Below, piece after piece: positions 37,591-47,802 of a stretch of DNA of 64,000 nt (positions within the stretch are counted from its first letter, which is position 1; every line of letters begins with the position of its first letter). The stretch lies in NCBI GenBank assembly GCA_030949725.1, contig JAUZSE010000011.1, forward strand, positions 62,001-126,000, read 5' to 3'. Source of the stretch: Sulfurovum sp. (GTDB lineage Bacteria; Campylobacterota; Campylobacteria; Campylobacterales; Sulfurovaceae). A program made the translations under genes and the position numbers. Below the pieces are notes generated by a model. It did no database searches and had not been told where the DNA came from. It worked only from the letters and a program-made list of their open reading frames with translations.

Positions 37591-38306
37591 GTATTTTCTT
37601 CCTCAACGTATTTCTATTGATGCCTAAAACCTGAGAGAGCTGCAGTTGTGATCCAAATTTTTTGAGACCTGCTTTTATAAGTGGTTTTTCATACAAAGCA
37701 AGATATTCTCTATATCCATCTTTACCCTCTAAATGTTTTAACAAATAGGCATATAATACAGACTCTATCTCTTTATCATTCATCGAATACTGCATAAGAT
37801 AAAGGTAGACTGATTTTTTCAAACTTTCAGTATTGCTTGTTAGGTTGGTCGGAATCTGATCGGAGTGTATATCACTCTTGTCTATCATCAAAGTGCGAAG
37901 TGCTTCTTTAATAAATAGCTCTTTAATATAGTCTATATCATCAGGTCTTTCTTGTAGGGGTGGCATAGTATAGATAAAAGCAAATAGTTCATCTATGAGT
38001 TGTGCATTCCCCATATAATTTGCAGTAGCAATAATGCGTTTATTCCCAAAATTTAGAAGCACTTTGATTGGAAAGCTTTTCAAAGTCTGTAATAATAAGC
38101 TCATCATGATTTTCAAGTGCAGCGATAACTTCTTCTTGATTTTCTCCTGAAACTAATTCTGTGTCTGGAAATAAATAACGAGCAAGAGACTTTTTCCCCG
38201 TATGTGCTTCTCCGATAATGATTGAGGAAACAAAAAGTGTTTTTGTCAGGTTAAAACTTTTCATAATATGTTGTATCTTTTCTGATGTGGTAAAAAATGT
38301 TTCCAT
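37571..38306 (-). pseudogene. Reduced NtrC-like regulator with Fis-type HTH, single-base frameshift
   Basis: The N-terminal frame (METFFTTSEKIQHIMKSF) has GEAHTGKKSLARYL, a Walker-A-like loop of the sigma-54 activator AAA+ domain, and LIITDFEKLS in the Walker B position. One extra base at about 38067 breaks the frame; repair gives EKLSIKVLLNFGNKRIIATAN, where RIIATAN matches the sensor region. The last 40 residues (KKFGSQLQLSQVLGINRNTLRKKI) form a Fis-like HTH. No receiver domain and no GAFTGA loop (needed to contact sigma-54) are seen. At 244 residues it is far shorter than NtrC. It heads the PAS/amtB/glnK operon. Confidence 0.7.
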
Positions 38307-38405
38307 AAGTCTCTTTTATTGTGATTAATAATTAATCATAACATAGATTTCTGAAATTTTAATATTTAAGTATACCGCTTATGTTAAAATAAGTCTCTGA
38401 TATAA

Positions 38406-39307
38406 GAAAGGAATTTCATCAAAGCATCATTTCAAAGATTTCACAAACATTTTTCTTATTTGGAAATAGAACAGACAGTTGAGTATTTTTCTATACTCGG
38501 TGGAATAGAAGAAAATATAGAATTGGACTATTTTGATGATATTTTTCTATGGTAGAGTCTCATTTTGTAAAAGACTTTACAAAGTTTCAAGCTTTAGTCT
38601 CTCCCTCTTATCTTTTAGAAAGTCCTTATAGGCAAATACTTATAGCAGTAGCCAGAGGTGACGGAAAGCTTTATTCTGTACTTAGAAAAGCAAAACTAAG
38701 TGAGAGTATTGGTGAACAAATCATTCAAGAGTTGGTCTCTTTAAATGTATTAAAGATAGAACGTTCAAGAGAATCACCCTTACGCACCCATCCCAAATAC
38801 AAACTCAAAAAAGAGCAACGCTCCTACCGTATACAAGACAAACTTCGTTTTGTACAACCCTTTATGCGTTTTTGGTTTGGTTTTGTCAGTTATTATAGAA
38901 AAGATTTGCTCTTAGGCAAAGGGGATGCTTTTTTAGAAAATTTTGAGAAACATTATGAACGTTTACGTTCTTTGGTTTACGAACAACTTTGTGATGCACT
39001 CTTAGTCCAAGAGTATGAGAAGAAAAGTCCTATCATTAGCTCAGGGTCTTATTGGAATGTCTATTCTGAGTTTGATATCTTAGCCTTTACTAAAAACAAA
39101 AGGCTTATTTTAGGTGAGTGTAAATATAAAGAGAGAAAAGTTTGTAAAAATGAACTTACAAAACTTAAGCTCAAAGCAAAAGAATCCGACATAAAAGTAG
39201 ATGTGTATGCACTTTTTTCAAAAAGTGGATTTTCAAATGAACTTTTACAGCAAAAAAGTGATACCTTACTTTTGTTTGACTTAAATGATTTGAAAGTACT
39301 GTTGTAG
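38406..39307 (+). pseudogene. DUF234-type protein, frameshifted, start unclear
   Basis: The main frame from ATG 38549 (MVESHFVKDFTKFQALVSP) encodes 252 residues with a winged-helix-like part and a C-terminal domain with SEFDILAFTKNKRLILGECKYKE, an Asp/Glu-Lys nuclease-like pattern of the DUF234 region that follows archaeal-type ATPases. A second frame from 38406 gives ASFQRFHKHFSYLEIEQTVE and meets the first near 38548 if one T is added. No standard start codon heads that part, and no P-loop is present. It stands divergent from the NtrC-like operon. Confidence 0.55.
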
Positions 39308-39319
39308 GGTGTATTAAGA

Positions 39320-39687
39320 CTATAAATCTATAGCATATTTTTTCAATGTGTCTAAATCTATCAGTTCAAGCATTTTTAAGTGTGTGGCATGTATAAATAT
39401 CTGTGGTGCCATACCATTTAAATGTGCTTGCACAAAAGAATGTCCACCCAAACACCAACTCTCCCCTGCTTTGACTCCTGCAAACCCATAGTGTGGCATA
39501 GGCGTAGAAAGGTCATTGCCTACTTTTTTGAATACTCCAAAAACTCTTTCGTCGCATAAATACATACGGCATGTACTGCCGGGTTATCTTTTCCTGTGTT
39601 ACAAGAGCCATCTCTATGAAAACCAGTTAATGGCTTCAAAGAACATGACTCCAAAGTTTCACCCAAAACGTTTAATGATTCATCCAT
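39320..39687 (-). pseudogene. DUF2237 family protein, single-base frameshift
   Basis: ATG 39687 starts MDESLNVLGETLESCSLKPLTGFHRDGSCNTG, the typical DUF2237 head, and the end has GNDLSTPMPHYGFAGVKAGESWCLG and a C-terminal HATHLKMLELID. The two parts are joined if one A is added in the run near 39530 (EYSKKVGND), giving 122 residues, the usual length. The family has conserved Cys and His but no known function. Confidence 0.8.
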
Positions 39688-39817
39688 AATAATCCTTAGT
39701 CATATTTTAGAAAGTATAGCTAAAAAGCACTGATTACTTGACTTATATCAACTACACTTTTTATAATTTTAATTATACTACACCCTCATTACAAAACATC
39801 TAACATAAAGGATACAC

Positions 39818-40189
39818 ATGCAATTTTCAAATAGCTCAACTAAACAACCACTTACCTCATCATTTTATACAGATTTAAACTTTTCTGATGACTCCGTTGT
39901 CATCACGCCTATGCTAGATTCTGATTTTGGTAAAGAAATACGTATTGCCTTTCAAACAGGTCAAGTGATGAACGAGCATAAAACAAAATTTCCTATCACG
40001 GTGATGACGCTTAAAGGCTGTATAGAGTTTTCGGTGGGTGGAGAAATGTTTGTCTTAAATGAAGGAAACATTATCGCCCTTGAAGGCAATGTCATCCATG
40101 AACTTAAAGCCACTCAACAATCCGTCGTAAGGCTTTCACTGCATAAGGGTGATACAGTAGAGAGGGTCAAGAGTGTCTTGGCTCTTTAA
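39818..40189 (+). CDS. Cupin-domain protein
   Basis: The 123-residue protein has the two-motif cupin barrel: GQVMNEHKTKFPITVMTLKGCIEF (motif 1, with one clear His) and EGNIIALEGNVIHELKA (motif 2, with one His). The full set of metal ligands is not complete, so it may bind a metal weakly or bind a small ligand. TTATACT upstream is a possible -10, and AAAGGA precedes the ATG. It is convergent with the PPOX-family gene. Confidence 0.75.
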   Translation: MQFSNSSTKQPLTSSFYTDLNFSDDSVVITPMLDSDFGKEIRIAFQTGQVMNEHKTKFPITVMTLKGCIEFSVGGEMFVLNEGNIIALEGNVIHELKATQQSVVRLSLHKGDTVERVKSVLAL

Positions 40190-40198
40190 ACCCAATCT

Positions 40199-40750
40199 TT
40201 AAACACTTTTGTCAAGTATTTTAGTATCTACGCCATCCAAAGTAAGTGTATTGTTCTCAGCCCAGTACGCTTCTATTCCCTCTTGACCCTTTTTCTCTGC
40301 CCACTTTTTAAGTGTCTCTCGTTCGCCTTTATACTCATACTTGGGTACACCATAGCCACATGAGGTCAAGACTAACTCTACTTTCATTTCAAAAAACTGT
40401 CTGGTTCCTGCTTGAGGTTCAAAATGTGCAGATAGTTCATCCCATCTTGCATCTTTTTGGTGTATGACTGTGGCATGTCCATAAAGTTTGAGTATCAAAG
40501 GGGCTTTATCATAAGAGTTAAACATGATGGTCATACGTCCATTTTCCTGTACGTGTGCAGACGTTTCATTGCCTGAGCCAGTGAAGTTAAGCCATACCAC
40601 TGTGTTTTCATCTATGATTTTAAAGGTATCCATCCCTTTAGGCGAAACATTTATAAACCCATCTGCCCCTGCGCTTCCTATCACATACATCTTTTGAGCT
40701 TCCATAAATGTCTCATGTGCTTCGTTTATACTGTCAAATTTTACGGCCAT
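40199..40750 (-). CDS. Pyridoxamine 5'-phosphate oxidase-like FMN-binding protein
   Basis: The 183-residue protein has the split-barrel pattern MYVIGSAGADGFINVSPKG followed by VVWLNFTGSGNETSAHV and GRMTIMF, as in FMN- or F420-type PPOX-family reductases. It is not a true PdxH, as the PLP-site residues at the C-terminus are missing. The substrate is unknown. It lies 11 bases after the dsbD end context on the same strand, so the two may be transcribed together. Confidence 0.8.
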   Translation of the reverse strand: MAVKFDSINEAHETFMEAQKMYVIGSAGADGFINVSPKGMDTFKIIDENTVVWLNFTGSGNETSAHVQENGRMTIMFNSYDKAPLILKLYGHATVIHQKDARWDELSAHFEPQAGTRQFFEMKVELVLTSCGYGVPKYEYKGERETLKKWAEKKGQEGIEAYWAENNTLTLDGVDTKILDKSV

Positions 40751-40761
40751 TTTTTCTCCTC

Positions 40762-42129
40762 TTATTCTGCAATCATATCAAGCATGTCATAAAAATCACT
40801 GGCATCTTGATAGCCATAAAACATATTATCTTTCAGCTCTTCACCTTCAGAGTCAAGGAAGACAAAACCTGGAGGTCCAAAGACTTGAAATTTCTTTTTG
40901 ATTTCTTCTATTTTCATATTTGATTTATCAGTCATATCTATACCCAGTGCCACATAATCATCTCTTAGCTTTTGTTGTACACGAGCATCTTTAAATGTTG
41001 ATTCTTTTAAGCGTTTACAAACAGGACATTGATCATGATGGAAGAAAAGAACCATAGTTTTCCCATCTAGCATTGCATCTAGTTTTTTCAACTCATACTC
41101 TGCTAGGGTACCTATCTCTTCAAAAGGAAACTCTTCTGAATGTTTAGCCTCACTACCTCCCACTACGGTTAGAGAAGTTTTAGGTAAAGGATGATAAACG
41201 TCCGTTTCACCATACCCTGCTCCTACAAGCAATATCGTTCCCCAAATGAGTAATACGGTGGCAAAGGCTTTTTGAAGTTTCTCCCACCCTTTACTTTTAA
41301 GACTAAGTCTTTGCGTTGCACCTAGATAGATGCTGATACTCACCGCATAAACACCCCAAAGTAAAAGCGTATTGACCAGCTCTAATGTTGAGAATATCAT
41401 AATCGCAACACCCAAGAGCAATACACCAAAGAAATACTTCACTTTATCCATCCACATACCAGCCTTAGGGATAAGATACCCTGCACCAAAGCCTAATAGT
41501 ATCAATGGAACACCCATACCTATAGCCAAAAAGAACATAGTTAAAGCACCCAATGTTACATCAGAGGTTGAAATCGCTACGGATAAAAAGGAGATAAGCA
41601 CAGGAGAAACACAGGCACCCAATATAAGTGCAGAGATCATGCCTAGCACAAATACCATACCAATGTTTCCACCTTTGATACCCCCAGATCCTGCATTGAT
41701 CCTAGACTGTATAAATGACGGCAGTTGGATGGTGAAAAGCCCAAACATTGCCAGTGCCATAAATACAAATACTATCGTCATAGCACCTATCGCCCATACA
41801 TTTTGGAAATATGACTGCAACTGCTCACCTGTAGCCCCTGCTAACGCACCCATAAGGGCATAGGTTACAGCTGTTCCCATAACATAAGAGACAGCCAGCA
41901 TCACTGCCTTAGTCTTAGTCACATCTTCACCCTGCCCTGCAATGATACTAGAAACTATAGGAACCATAGGAAGCACGCAAGGGGTAAATGTCAAGAGTAT
42001 CCCTGCGACAAAAGCCCCCAAGATGATACTCACCGTACTTTGGGTTGTCACATCTCCTGCAAGAAGAAATGTACTAAAAATAACAAATAACAATACTATA
42101 AAAAGAGGTTTTTGATGTTGTGTTCGCAT
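40762..42129 (-). CDS. dsbD: Thiol:disulfide interchange protein DsbD (without N-terminal alpha domain)
   Basis: DsbD carries reducing power from cytoplasmic thioredoxin to the periplasm. After a signal-like head (MRTQHQKPLFIVLLFVIFST) comes the eight-helix beta domain, with the reactive Cys in LLTFTPCVLPMVP and LGACVSPVLI. A C-terminal thioredoxin-like domain has FFHHDQCPVCKRLKE (CxxC) near residue 380. The N-terminal alpha domain of E. coli DsbD is absent. ATG 42129 is preferred over the longer frame because AAGGA lies six bases upstream. Its likely use is cytochrome c or copper-protein maturation. Confidence 0.87.
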   Translation of the reverse strand: MRTQHQKPLFIVLLFVIFSTFLLAGDVTTQSTVSIILGAFVAGILLTFTPCVLPMVPIVSSIIAGQGEDVTKTKAVMLAVSYVMGTAVTYALMGALAGATGEQLQSYFQNVWAIGAMTIVFVFMALAMFGLFTIQLPSFIQSRINAGSGGIKGGNIGMVFVLGMISALILGACVSPVLISFLSVAISTSDVTLGALTMFFLAIGMGVPLILLGFGAGYLIPKAGMWMDKVKYFFGVLLLGVAIMIFSTLELVNTLLLWGVYAVSISIYLGATQRLSLKSKGWEKLQKAFATVLLIWGTILLVGAGYGETDVYHPLPKTSLTVVGGSEAKHSEEFPFEEIGTLAEYELKKLDAMLDGKTMVLFFHHDQCPVCKRLKESTFKDARVQQKLRDDYVALGIDMTDKSNMKIEEIKKKFQVFGPPGFVFLDSEGEELKDNMFYGYQDASDFYDMLDMIAE

Positions 42130-42239
42130 GATTTTCCTTATGATTACAAATATGAATATCATTCTACACTATTAATTCTGTACTCTATGTGTACTGCACA
42201 AATACTTAGCTACAATGCACACCACACAAAGGAATTGAA

Positions 42240-43085
42240 ATGACACGAGAACGTGAAGGCGAAACACTTATGATAGGACTAAGTATTTTGGAAGCTTGGT
42301 TTCCCATCCTCTCCATTGTAGCCATGTCTTATATTGGGGCTATGCATACGTATATGTATATGTATAGCCTAGTGATTGCATTCTTTTTTTATATGGCTAT
42401 CATGTACAAACGTGACCGATTTAAAGAGCTTAAAAATAAAGCTGCCTACAAAGACCTACTACTTACTACCTTTTGGATTACTTTCATTTTTACGCTTGTT
42501 TTCATAGGATTACAATACACCACAGCAGGAAATATGGCAGTCATTATCTTCTTGCAAGTACTCTTTTCCTATCTTTATTTTAATGTTTTTGGCAAGGAAA
42601 AGATGGAAACTATTCATCTGATAGGTGCAATTATCATGGGTATGGGTGCCTTGGTCATCTTGTTTCCAGCCAATTTCGCATTCAACAAAGGTGACTGGCT
42701 CATCCTCATCGCAGCAGCAGCCGCACCCATAGTCAACCTCTACCAAAAACGCGCACGTGTATACTGTTCTGCTGAGACGATACTAGGCTTTAGAACCGTA
42801 GTTGGTTTTCCTTTTGTAGCACTGTTAGCCTTACCTTACTTATTTCTCATAGCCACACTTATTTACGTAATTTCAAAAATCATGTGGATAGAAGCCCTTA
42901 CCCGTATTAGCATCACAAAGCTCTCTGCTATGTTAGCACTACTTCCCGTGTTTACACTCTTCTTTGCCTACCTCTACTTAGATGAAACCCCTGAATTTCG
43001 TCAAATAATGGGTATTATCCCTGTACTTGTGGGTGGGTATTTGATAACAAAGCCTCTTAGTATTGAAAAAGTTTTTCTTGACTAA
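42240..43085 (+). CDS. EamA/DMT-family transporter
   Basis: The 281-residue integral membrane protein has two repeats of the DMT fold, with FIGLQYTTAGNMAVIIFLQVLFSY in the first and SKIMWIEALTRISITKLSAMLALLPVF in the second. Nine or ten helices are visible; the link between VALLALPYLF and LIATLIYVIS looks short, as if part of a helix pair were missing. DMT carriers export or import metabolites such as amino acids. TACAAT upstream and AAAGGA mark the start. It is followed by bioA 49 bases on, so it might carry a biotin-related compound, which is speculation. Confidence 0.75.
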   Translation: MTREREGETLMIGLSILEAWFPILSIVAMSYIGAMHTYMYMYSLVIAFFFYMAIMYKRDRFKELKNKAAYKDLLLTTFWITFIFTLVFIGLQYTTAGNMAVIIFLQVLFSYLYFNVFGKEKMETIHLIGAIIMGMGALVILFPANFAFNKGDWLILIAAAAAPIVNLYQKRARVYCSAETILGFRTVVGFPFVALLALPYLFLIATLIYVISKIMWIEALTRISITKLSAMLALLPVFTLFFAYLYLDETPEFRQIMGIIPVLVGGYLITKPLSIEKVFLD

Positions 43086-43134
43086 AAAGAGTCATTCTGA
43101 TACTATCTCTTTATAATATATGAGGAGTAAAAAG

Positions 43135-44427
43135 ATGATCAAAAAAACCACAATGCTTGAATTTGACAAAAAACACATTTGGCATCCTTATTCAAGTATG
43201 CAAGAACCCTCAGATATGCAACTTGTAACATCAGCTTCTGGGGTGTACTTAGAACTTGAGAATGGAGATAAGCTCATAGATGGTATGTCCTCATGGTGGT
43301 CGACTATTCATGGCTATAATGTTCCCCAACTAAATCATGCTATCACCCATCAGCTTCAAAACATGTCGCATGTCATGTTTGGGGGTATCACACATAAACC
43401 TGCTATAGACCTAGCCAAAAAATTACTCGAAATGACAGATGACTCTTTAGACTATGTGTTCTTTTGCGACTCTGGTTCAGTGAGTGTAGAAGTGGCTATG
43501 AAGATGGCTTTGCAGTTTCATCAAAGCCAAGGCGATACACAAAAAACAAAATTTCTAGCACTTGAAAAAGGCTACCATGGCGATACCATGGGTGCGATGA
43601 GCGTATGTGACCCTGTGACAGGAATGCATGGTATATTTAACGACGTACTTCATAAAAACCTTTTTGCACCTAGTCCTACATGTCAGTATGATGCAAAGTG
43701 GGATGACAGTTACATCTCTGCTTTTAGAGAGTTGGTTGAAGAAAATCATAAGCAAATAGCCGCTGTGATACTCGAACCTATCGTACAAGGTGCTGGTGGT
43801 ATGAACATTTATTCTCCAGAGTATTTGAAACAAGTCAAACATCTTTGTGACAGGTATGACTTACTGCTTATATTTGATGAAATAGCCACGGGCTTTGGGC
43901 GTACTGGAAAACTATTTGCTTATGAACATGCAAATGTCATACCCGACATACTCTGTGTGGGAAAAGCCATCACTGGTGGATACATGTCTCTAGCTGCCAC
44001 TTTAACCAACCAAAAAGTAGTCAAAGGCGTAGAGAGTAATGGCAATGTACTTATGCATGGTCCTACATTTATGGCAAATCCTTTGGCATGTTGCGTTGCA
44101 AACGCCTCGCTTGAACTACTTACCTCATCTCCTTGGCAAGAACGTGTTTTAAACATACAAGATATACTAAAAGAGCAACTCTCTAAATGTCAAGCTTTAG
44201 CCATAGTCAAAGATGTGCGTGTACTGGGTGCTATCGGTGTAGTAGAATTAAACCAACATGTAGATTTGGCTTGGATGAGTAAAGCATTTGTAAATGAAGG
44301 AGTTTGGATAAGACCTTTTTTAAACCTTGTGTATATCATGCCACCCTTTATCATCACAAAAGCAGAATTGACCACACTCACTTTGGCTGTTTACACTGTT
44401 ATCTTGAAATTTGAAGAGATACAGTAA
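43135..44427 (+). CDS. bioA: Adenosylmethionine-8-amino-7-oxononanoate aminotransferase BioA
   Basis: BioA transfers the amino group of S-adenosylmethionine to KAPA to make DAPA in biotin synthesis. Class III PLP aminotransferase motifs are clear: HIWHPYSSMQ near the start (BioA-specific), GMSSWWSTIHGY, FCDSGSVSVEVAMKMA, LLIFDEIATGFGRTG (PLP Asp) and CVGKAITGGYM (PLP-binding Lys). The product has 430 residues. ATG 43135 is preferred over the ATG 15 bases upstream because AGGAG lies between them at the proper spacing. Confidence 0.93.
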   Translation: MIKKTTMLEFDKKHIWHPYSSMQEPSDMQLVTSASGVYLELENGDKLIDGMSSWWSTIHGYNVPQLNHAITHQLQNMSHVMFGGITHKPAIDLAKKLLEMTDDSLDYVFFCDSGSVSVEVAMKMALQFHQSQGDTQKTKFLALEKGYHGDTMGAMSVCDPVTGMHGIFNDVLHKNLFAPSPTCQYDAKWDDSYISAFRELVEENHKQIAAVILEPIVQGAGGMNIYSPEYLKQVKHLCDRYDLLLIFDEIATGFGRTGKLFAYEHANVIPDILCVGKAITGGYMSLAATLTNQKVVKGVESNGNVLMHGPTFMANPLACCVANASLELLTSSPWQERVLNIQDILKEQLSKCQALAIVKDVRVLGAIGVVELNQHVDLAWMSKAFVNEGVWIRPFLNLVYIMPPFIITKAELTTLTLAVYTVILKFEEIQ

Positions 44428-44488
44428 AAATCAAACCAAAACAAAGCCTGCATGCATTAAAATGTAACATTACAAAGGGTATAACACT

Positions 44489-45574
44489 ATGAATAAAGAT
44501 TTAAACGCTATCCAAGCAGATAGACCAGACATAATCACCACAGAGATTGAAGCCATACGCTTCTACCGTAAAATGGATACTACAGCAACAGTCAACGAAA
44601 TGATTGCAGGGAAATATGTCCTTGTCGAAGAGTTTTACAGTAATGGGTTACAGGTTCTCAATGAACTAAGAAAAAACCTATTGCTTAAACATCAGGACAA
44701 AAGTTTTCAAGGACAACGTGATTATCGTGCTGCTTTTAGAAAAGCTTCACATAGATTACTACTCAAAGTAAAAGACAATAAACTCACCGTTAAAAAAGCA
44801 CCTGACAGTGGTTGGCTAACCGTCTTATACCCTGATGTATCTGAGTTTTATGTACCCTTCCCTCAAATGCAAGGCATGAACAGTTCATGGCAGTGGTATG
44901 AGAAGGGACTAGAGATTAAAACTTTAGACTTAACACTTAAGCCTTACTATGGTACTTATTTCCCTACACGGTTTGACCATTTGAAGTTATTTGACAAGTG
45001 GTTGAAAAAGTATGAAGGTTCAAAAGAAAATGCCATCGACATCGGTGTAGGCTCTGGTATCTTAACTTTTCAACTCATCCAAAATGGTTTTAAAAACATC
45101 TTTGCAACAGATACAAATAAAAATGCCATCATCGGTGTAGCTGAAGAAAGTAAAAGATTGGGTTTTGAAGACAAGATCACTCTAAATCATGCCGATTTGT
45201 TTGAAAATTGTGATGTCAAAGCGGATCTCATTGTCTTTAACCCTCCTTGGTTACTTGCCAAACATGCTTTAGAAGAAGGCATAGATAAAGCGATGTATTA
45301 TGAAGAAGACCTCTTTCCTAGATTTTTTGAACAAGCACTAGATCACCTCACGCCTGAGGGAAAAGTAGTACTGATATTTTCAAACCTAGCCCGTGTTGTT
45401 GATAAAGAAAGCACACACCCCATCATAGAAGAGCTACAGAAACATAAACGTTTTAGAAAAGAGTTGCACCTCACAAGAGAGGTAAGAGCATCCTCAAGAA
45501 GAACAAAACGTAGAGATTCTAGGGACAATGAAAAAGTTGAGTTGTGGGTTTTGGTACCTAAAGTGAAGAACTAA
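44489..45574 (+). CDS. Class I SAM-dependent methyltransferase with NPPW motif
   Basis: The 361-residue protein has an N-terminal part of about 165 residues with no family I know, then a Rossmann methyltransferase domain with AIDIGVGSGILTF (motif I), FATDTNKNAI (motif II) and IVFNPPWLLAK (motif IV). The NPPW form is used by N-methyltransferases that act on amides or bases, such as PrmC or RsmC relatives. The C-terminus is basic (REVRASSRRTKRR), which may bind nucleic acid or ribosomes. AAAGGGTATAACACT precedes the ATG. Confidence 0.78.
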   Translation: MNKDLNAIQADRPDIITTEIEAIRFYRKMDTTATVNEMIAGKYVLVEEFYSNGLQVLNELRKNLLLKHQDKSFQGQRDYRAAFRKASHRLLLKVKDNKLTVKKAPDSGWLTVLYPDVSEFYVPFPQMQGMNSSWQWYEKGLEIKTLDLTLKPYYGTYFPTRFDHLKLFDKWLKKYEGSKENAIDIGVGSGILTFQLIQNGFKNIFATDTNKNAIIGVAEESKRLGFEDKITLNHADLFENCDVKADLIVFNPPWLLAKHALEEGIDKAMYYEEDLFPRFFEQALDHLTPEGKVVLIFSNLARVVDKESTHPIIEELQKHKRFRKELHLTREVRASSRRTKRRDSRDNEKVELWVLVPKVKN

Positions 45575-45580
45575 GATATA

Positions 45581-46622
45581 ATGGATAATTTTATTTTAAA
45601 TGAGATTTCTATGTCTATAGGCAATACCTATATCCTAGAAAAATTAATAAAAAGTCTAGAAACCCCTATGGACATTGATGGTCAGACCTTGGTTACTACA
45701 GTAAGCATCGGGATTAGTATCTATCCCGATGATTCACTCATAGCCAATGACCTTTTGAAAAATGCTGATATAGCCATGTATAAGGCTAAAGATTTGGGAC
45801 GCAATAACTATCAATTTTATACAGAAGACATGACGCACAAAGCTTTGTCACGTATGGAATTGGAAATAAACTTACGTAGTGCTATTGAAAATGAGGATTT
45901 TACTCTGTATTATCAACCACAATTTAAAGTAAATACATTTGGAAATACCTTTATAGGAATGGAAGCCTTAATACGATGGGATCATACAAGTAAAGGTTTT
46001 ATTTCTCCTAATACATTTATACCTATTGCAGAAGATACAGGACTGATTGTTCCTTTAGGTCGATGGATCACCAGAGAAGGCATGATGCCAAATGGTTCAG
46101 TGGTATAAAAAAGGCTTAAACCCTGGTGTTCTTTCAGTCAATTTTTCTATGCTACAACTTCAAGAAAATAATTTTGTATATTATTTTACAACATTATTGG
46201 CAGAAACTGAGTGTAAAGCACAATGGATTACCATAGAAATTACAGAAAGTCAGATGATGAAAAATCCTGAACTGACCATAGTAGCACTGAAAGAACTACA
46301 TACTTTAGGCATAAAAATTGCCATCGATGATTTTGGAACAGGGTACTCTTCTCTTTCTTATCTTAAGCGTCTTCCTATAGATATAGTGAAAATAGATAAA
46401 TCGTTTATAGAGAATCTTTCTGAAGACGAAGAAGACCTAGCTATTACTCAAGCCATTATAGCACTTGCTAAAAGTTTAAACTTAAGAGTACTTGCAGAAG
46501 GTGTTGAAACCCTCGAACAAAAAAATATTTTAATAAAAAATGGCTGTAAATATATTCAAGGACATTACTATTCTAAACCAGTACCAGCCAAAAGAATAGA
46601 AAAATTACTTATGAAATCGTAA
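45581..46622 (+). pseudogene. GGDEF-EAL protein, N-terminally truncated, single-base frameshift
   Basis: The frame begins late in a GGDEF domain: VTTVSIGISIYPDDSLIAND and NADIAMYKAKDLGRNNY are present, but the GGDEF loop and everything before it are missing. A full EAL phosphodiesterase domain follows with MEALIRW (EAL), NFSMLQLQ, EITESQMM, AIDDFGTGYSSLSYLK and LAEGVETLEQ, so c-di-GMP hydrolysis residues are intact. One extra C at 46088-46089 breaks the frame at REGMMQMVQWYKKG. The gene starts seven bases after the methyltransferase, so its 5' part seems to have been lost. Confidence 0.78.
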
Positions 46623-46677
46623 AAGAAGTATATTTTTTGTAAAATATGCCTAAGAATCCTATACAAAAAGAGTGTCA

Positions 46678-47694
46678 ATGTCAATAATTTTACTACAAAC
46701 TGCTTCACAAAATCTAAGCGATGTACTTCGTGATATTTTTTCCCACGATGAAGATACCATGTCATTGGTCATTTACGATCTAAACTCTCCTCTTTCTATA
46801 CTACTTACAGAGGCATATCGTATAGCCTTACCCCATGGAGTCTTTATCAATTTCCATGATGCGAACAAAGACGATATCATGTCACAGATGGAAGCACTTG
46901 AAAGTGGTGATTTTGTGGCACTTATCCAGTCTACAAGTTTTCGTTTGTCTGCTTTTCGTATACGTATTGAACTCTTTAAAAAAAGCATAAAGGTAGTCGA
47001 ACACCCTCACCTAGAGAGAATGCCTAGAGACTTTGAAGTGCAAAACTATGTGAACGCTCTTGCTTACGATAAACAGTATTATCATCACATGGGACATACG
47101 CTAAAAGGCATGATAAACACTGCCTCACGTGCGGTTGTACATAGTGGAGGTGAAACGCTCATCTATCCTGGTACTTTTGAAGATGCAAAACTCAACATTG
47201 GTGACTACAGGGAAATGAAAAACATAGGGGGTCAGTTCCCCATTGGAGAGGTATTTACAGAACTAAAAGAGTTGACATCTTTAAATGGCAAAACAAGAGT
47301 CATGGCATTTGGTGACATACACTACAATGTAAACATCCCAAAACAGTCCATCACTATAGTCATTGAAAATGGTCAACTTGTCAAAACAGAAAATACCACA
47401 GAAGAATTTGAAGCAGTATTGGATCTCATAAGAGAAGAAGAAGGTGTCATCTGGGTACGCGAATTAGGACTTGGACTAAACCGTGCATTGAGTAAAGAGA
47501 ATTTTGTTTCAGACATGGGTACTTTTGAACGCATGTGTGGTTTACACCTATCTCTGGGTGCAAAACATGGCATCTATGGCAAAGAAGGTTTTGGAAGAAA
47601 CAGCGGTAGATTTCACATAGATGTGATGATAGATACAGACTCTTTAACTATAGATGATAGAGTGGTTTTTGATGGGGAGAATTGGGTGGTTTGA
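46678..47694 (+). CDS. Aminopeptidase T (M29)-like protein
   Basis: The C-terminal two thirds resemble the M29 metallopeptidase fold, with GGQFPIGEVFTELKEL (metal-ligand Glu region), RELGLGLNRALSKENFVSDMGTFERMCGLHLSLGAKHG and GRFHIDVMID, where Glu, His and Asp ligands would lie. The N-terminal third is not recognised. ATG 46678 is chosen since AAAAAGAG precedes it; a GTG lies two codons upstream. The substrate is unknown. It is a common lone gene in Campylobacterota. Confidence 0.7.
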   Translation: MSIILLQTASQNLSDVLRDIFSHDEDTMSLVIYDLNSPLSILLTEAYRIALPHGVFINFHDANKDDIMSQMEALESGDFVALIQSTSFRLSAFRIRIELFKKSIKVVEHPHLERMPRDFEVQNYVNALAYDKQYYHHMGHTLKGMINTASRAVVHSGGETLIYPGTFEDAKLNIGDYREMKNIGGQFPIGEVFTELKELTSLNGKTRVMAFGDIHYNVNIPKQSITIVIENGQLVKTENTTEEFEAVLDLIREEEGVIWVRELGLGLNRALSKENFVSDMGTFERMCGLHLSLGAKHGIYGKEGFGRNSGRFHIDVMIDTDSLTIDDRVVFDGENWVV

Positions 47695-47765
47695 AACCAT
47701 GAATATAGTTGTCATTCCTATATTTCAGGAGCATTATATTATTTTATGTAGATTACACCAACATT

Positions 47766-47775
47766 TAGATAAAAT
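47766..47775 (+). promoter_or_regulatory. Likely -10 promoter element of ychF
   Basis: TAGATAAAAT ends 27 bases before the ychF ATG at 47803 and shares the GATAAAAT core found before argG and the cyclotransferase-like gene. Confidence 0.45.
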
Positions 47776-47802
47776 CACGTTAATAAACACTCAAGGAATA
47801 TT

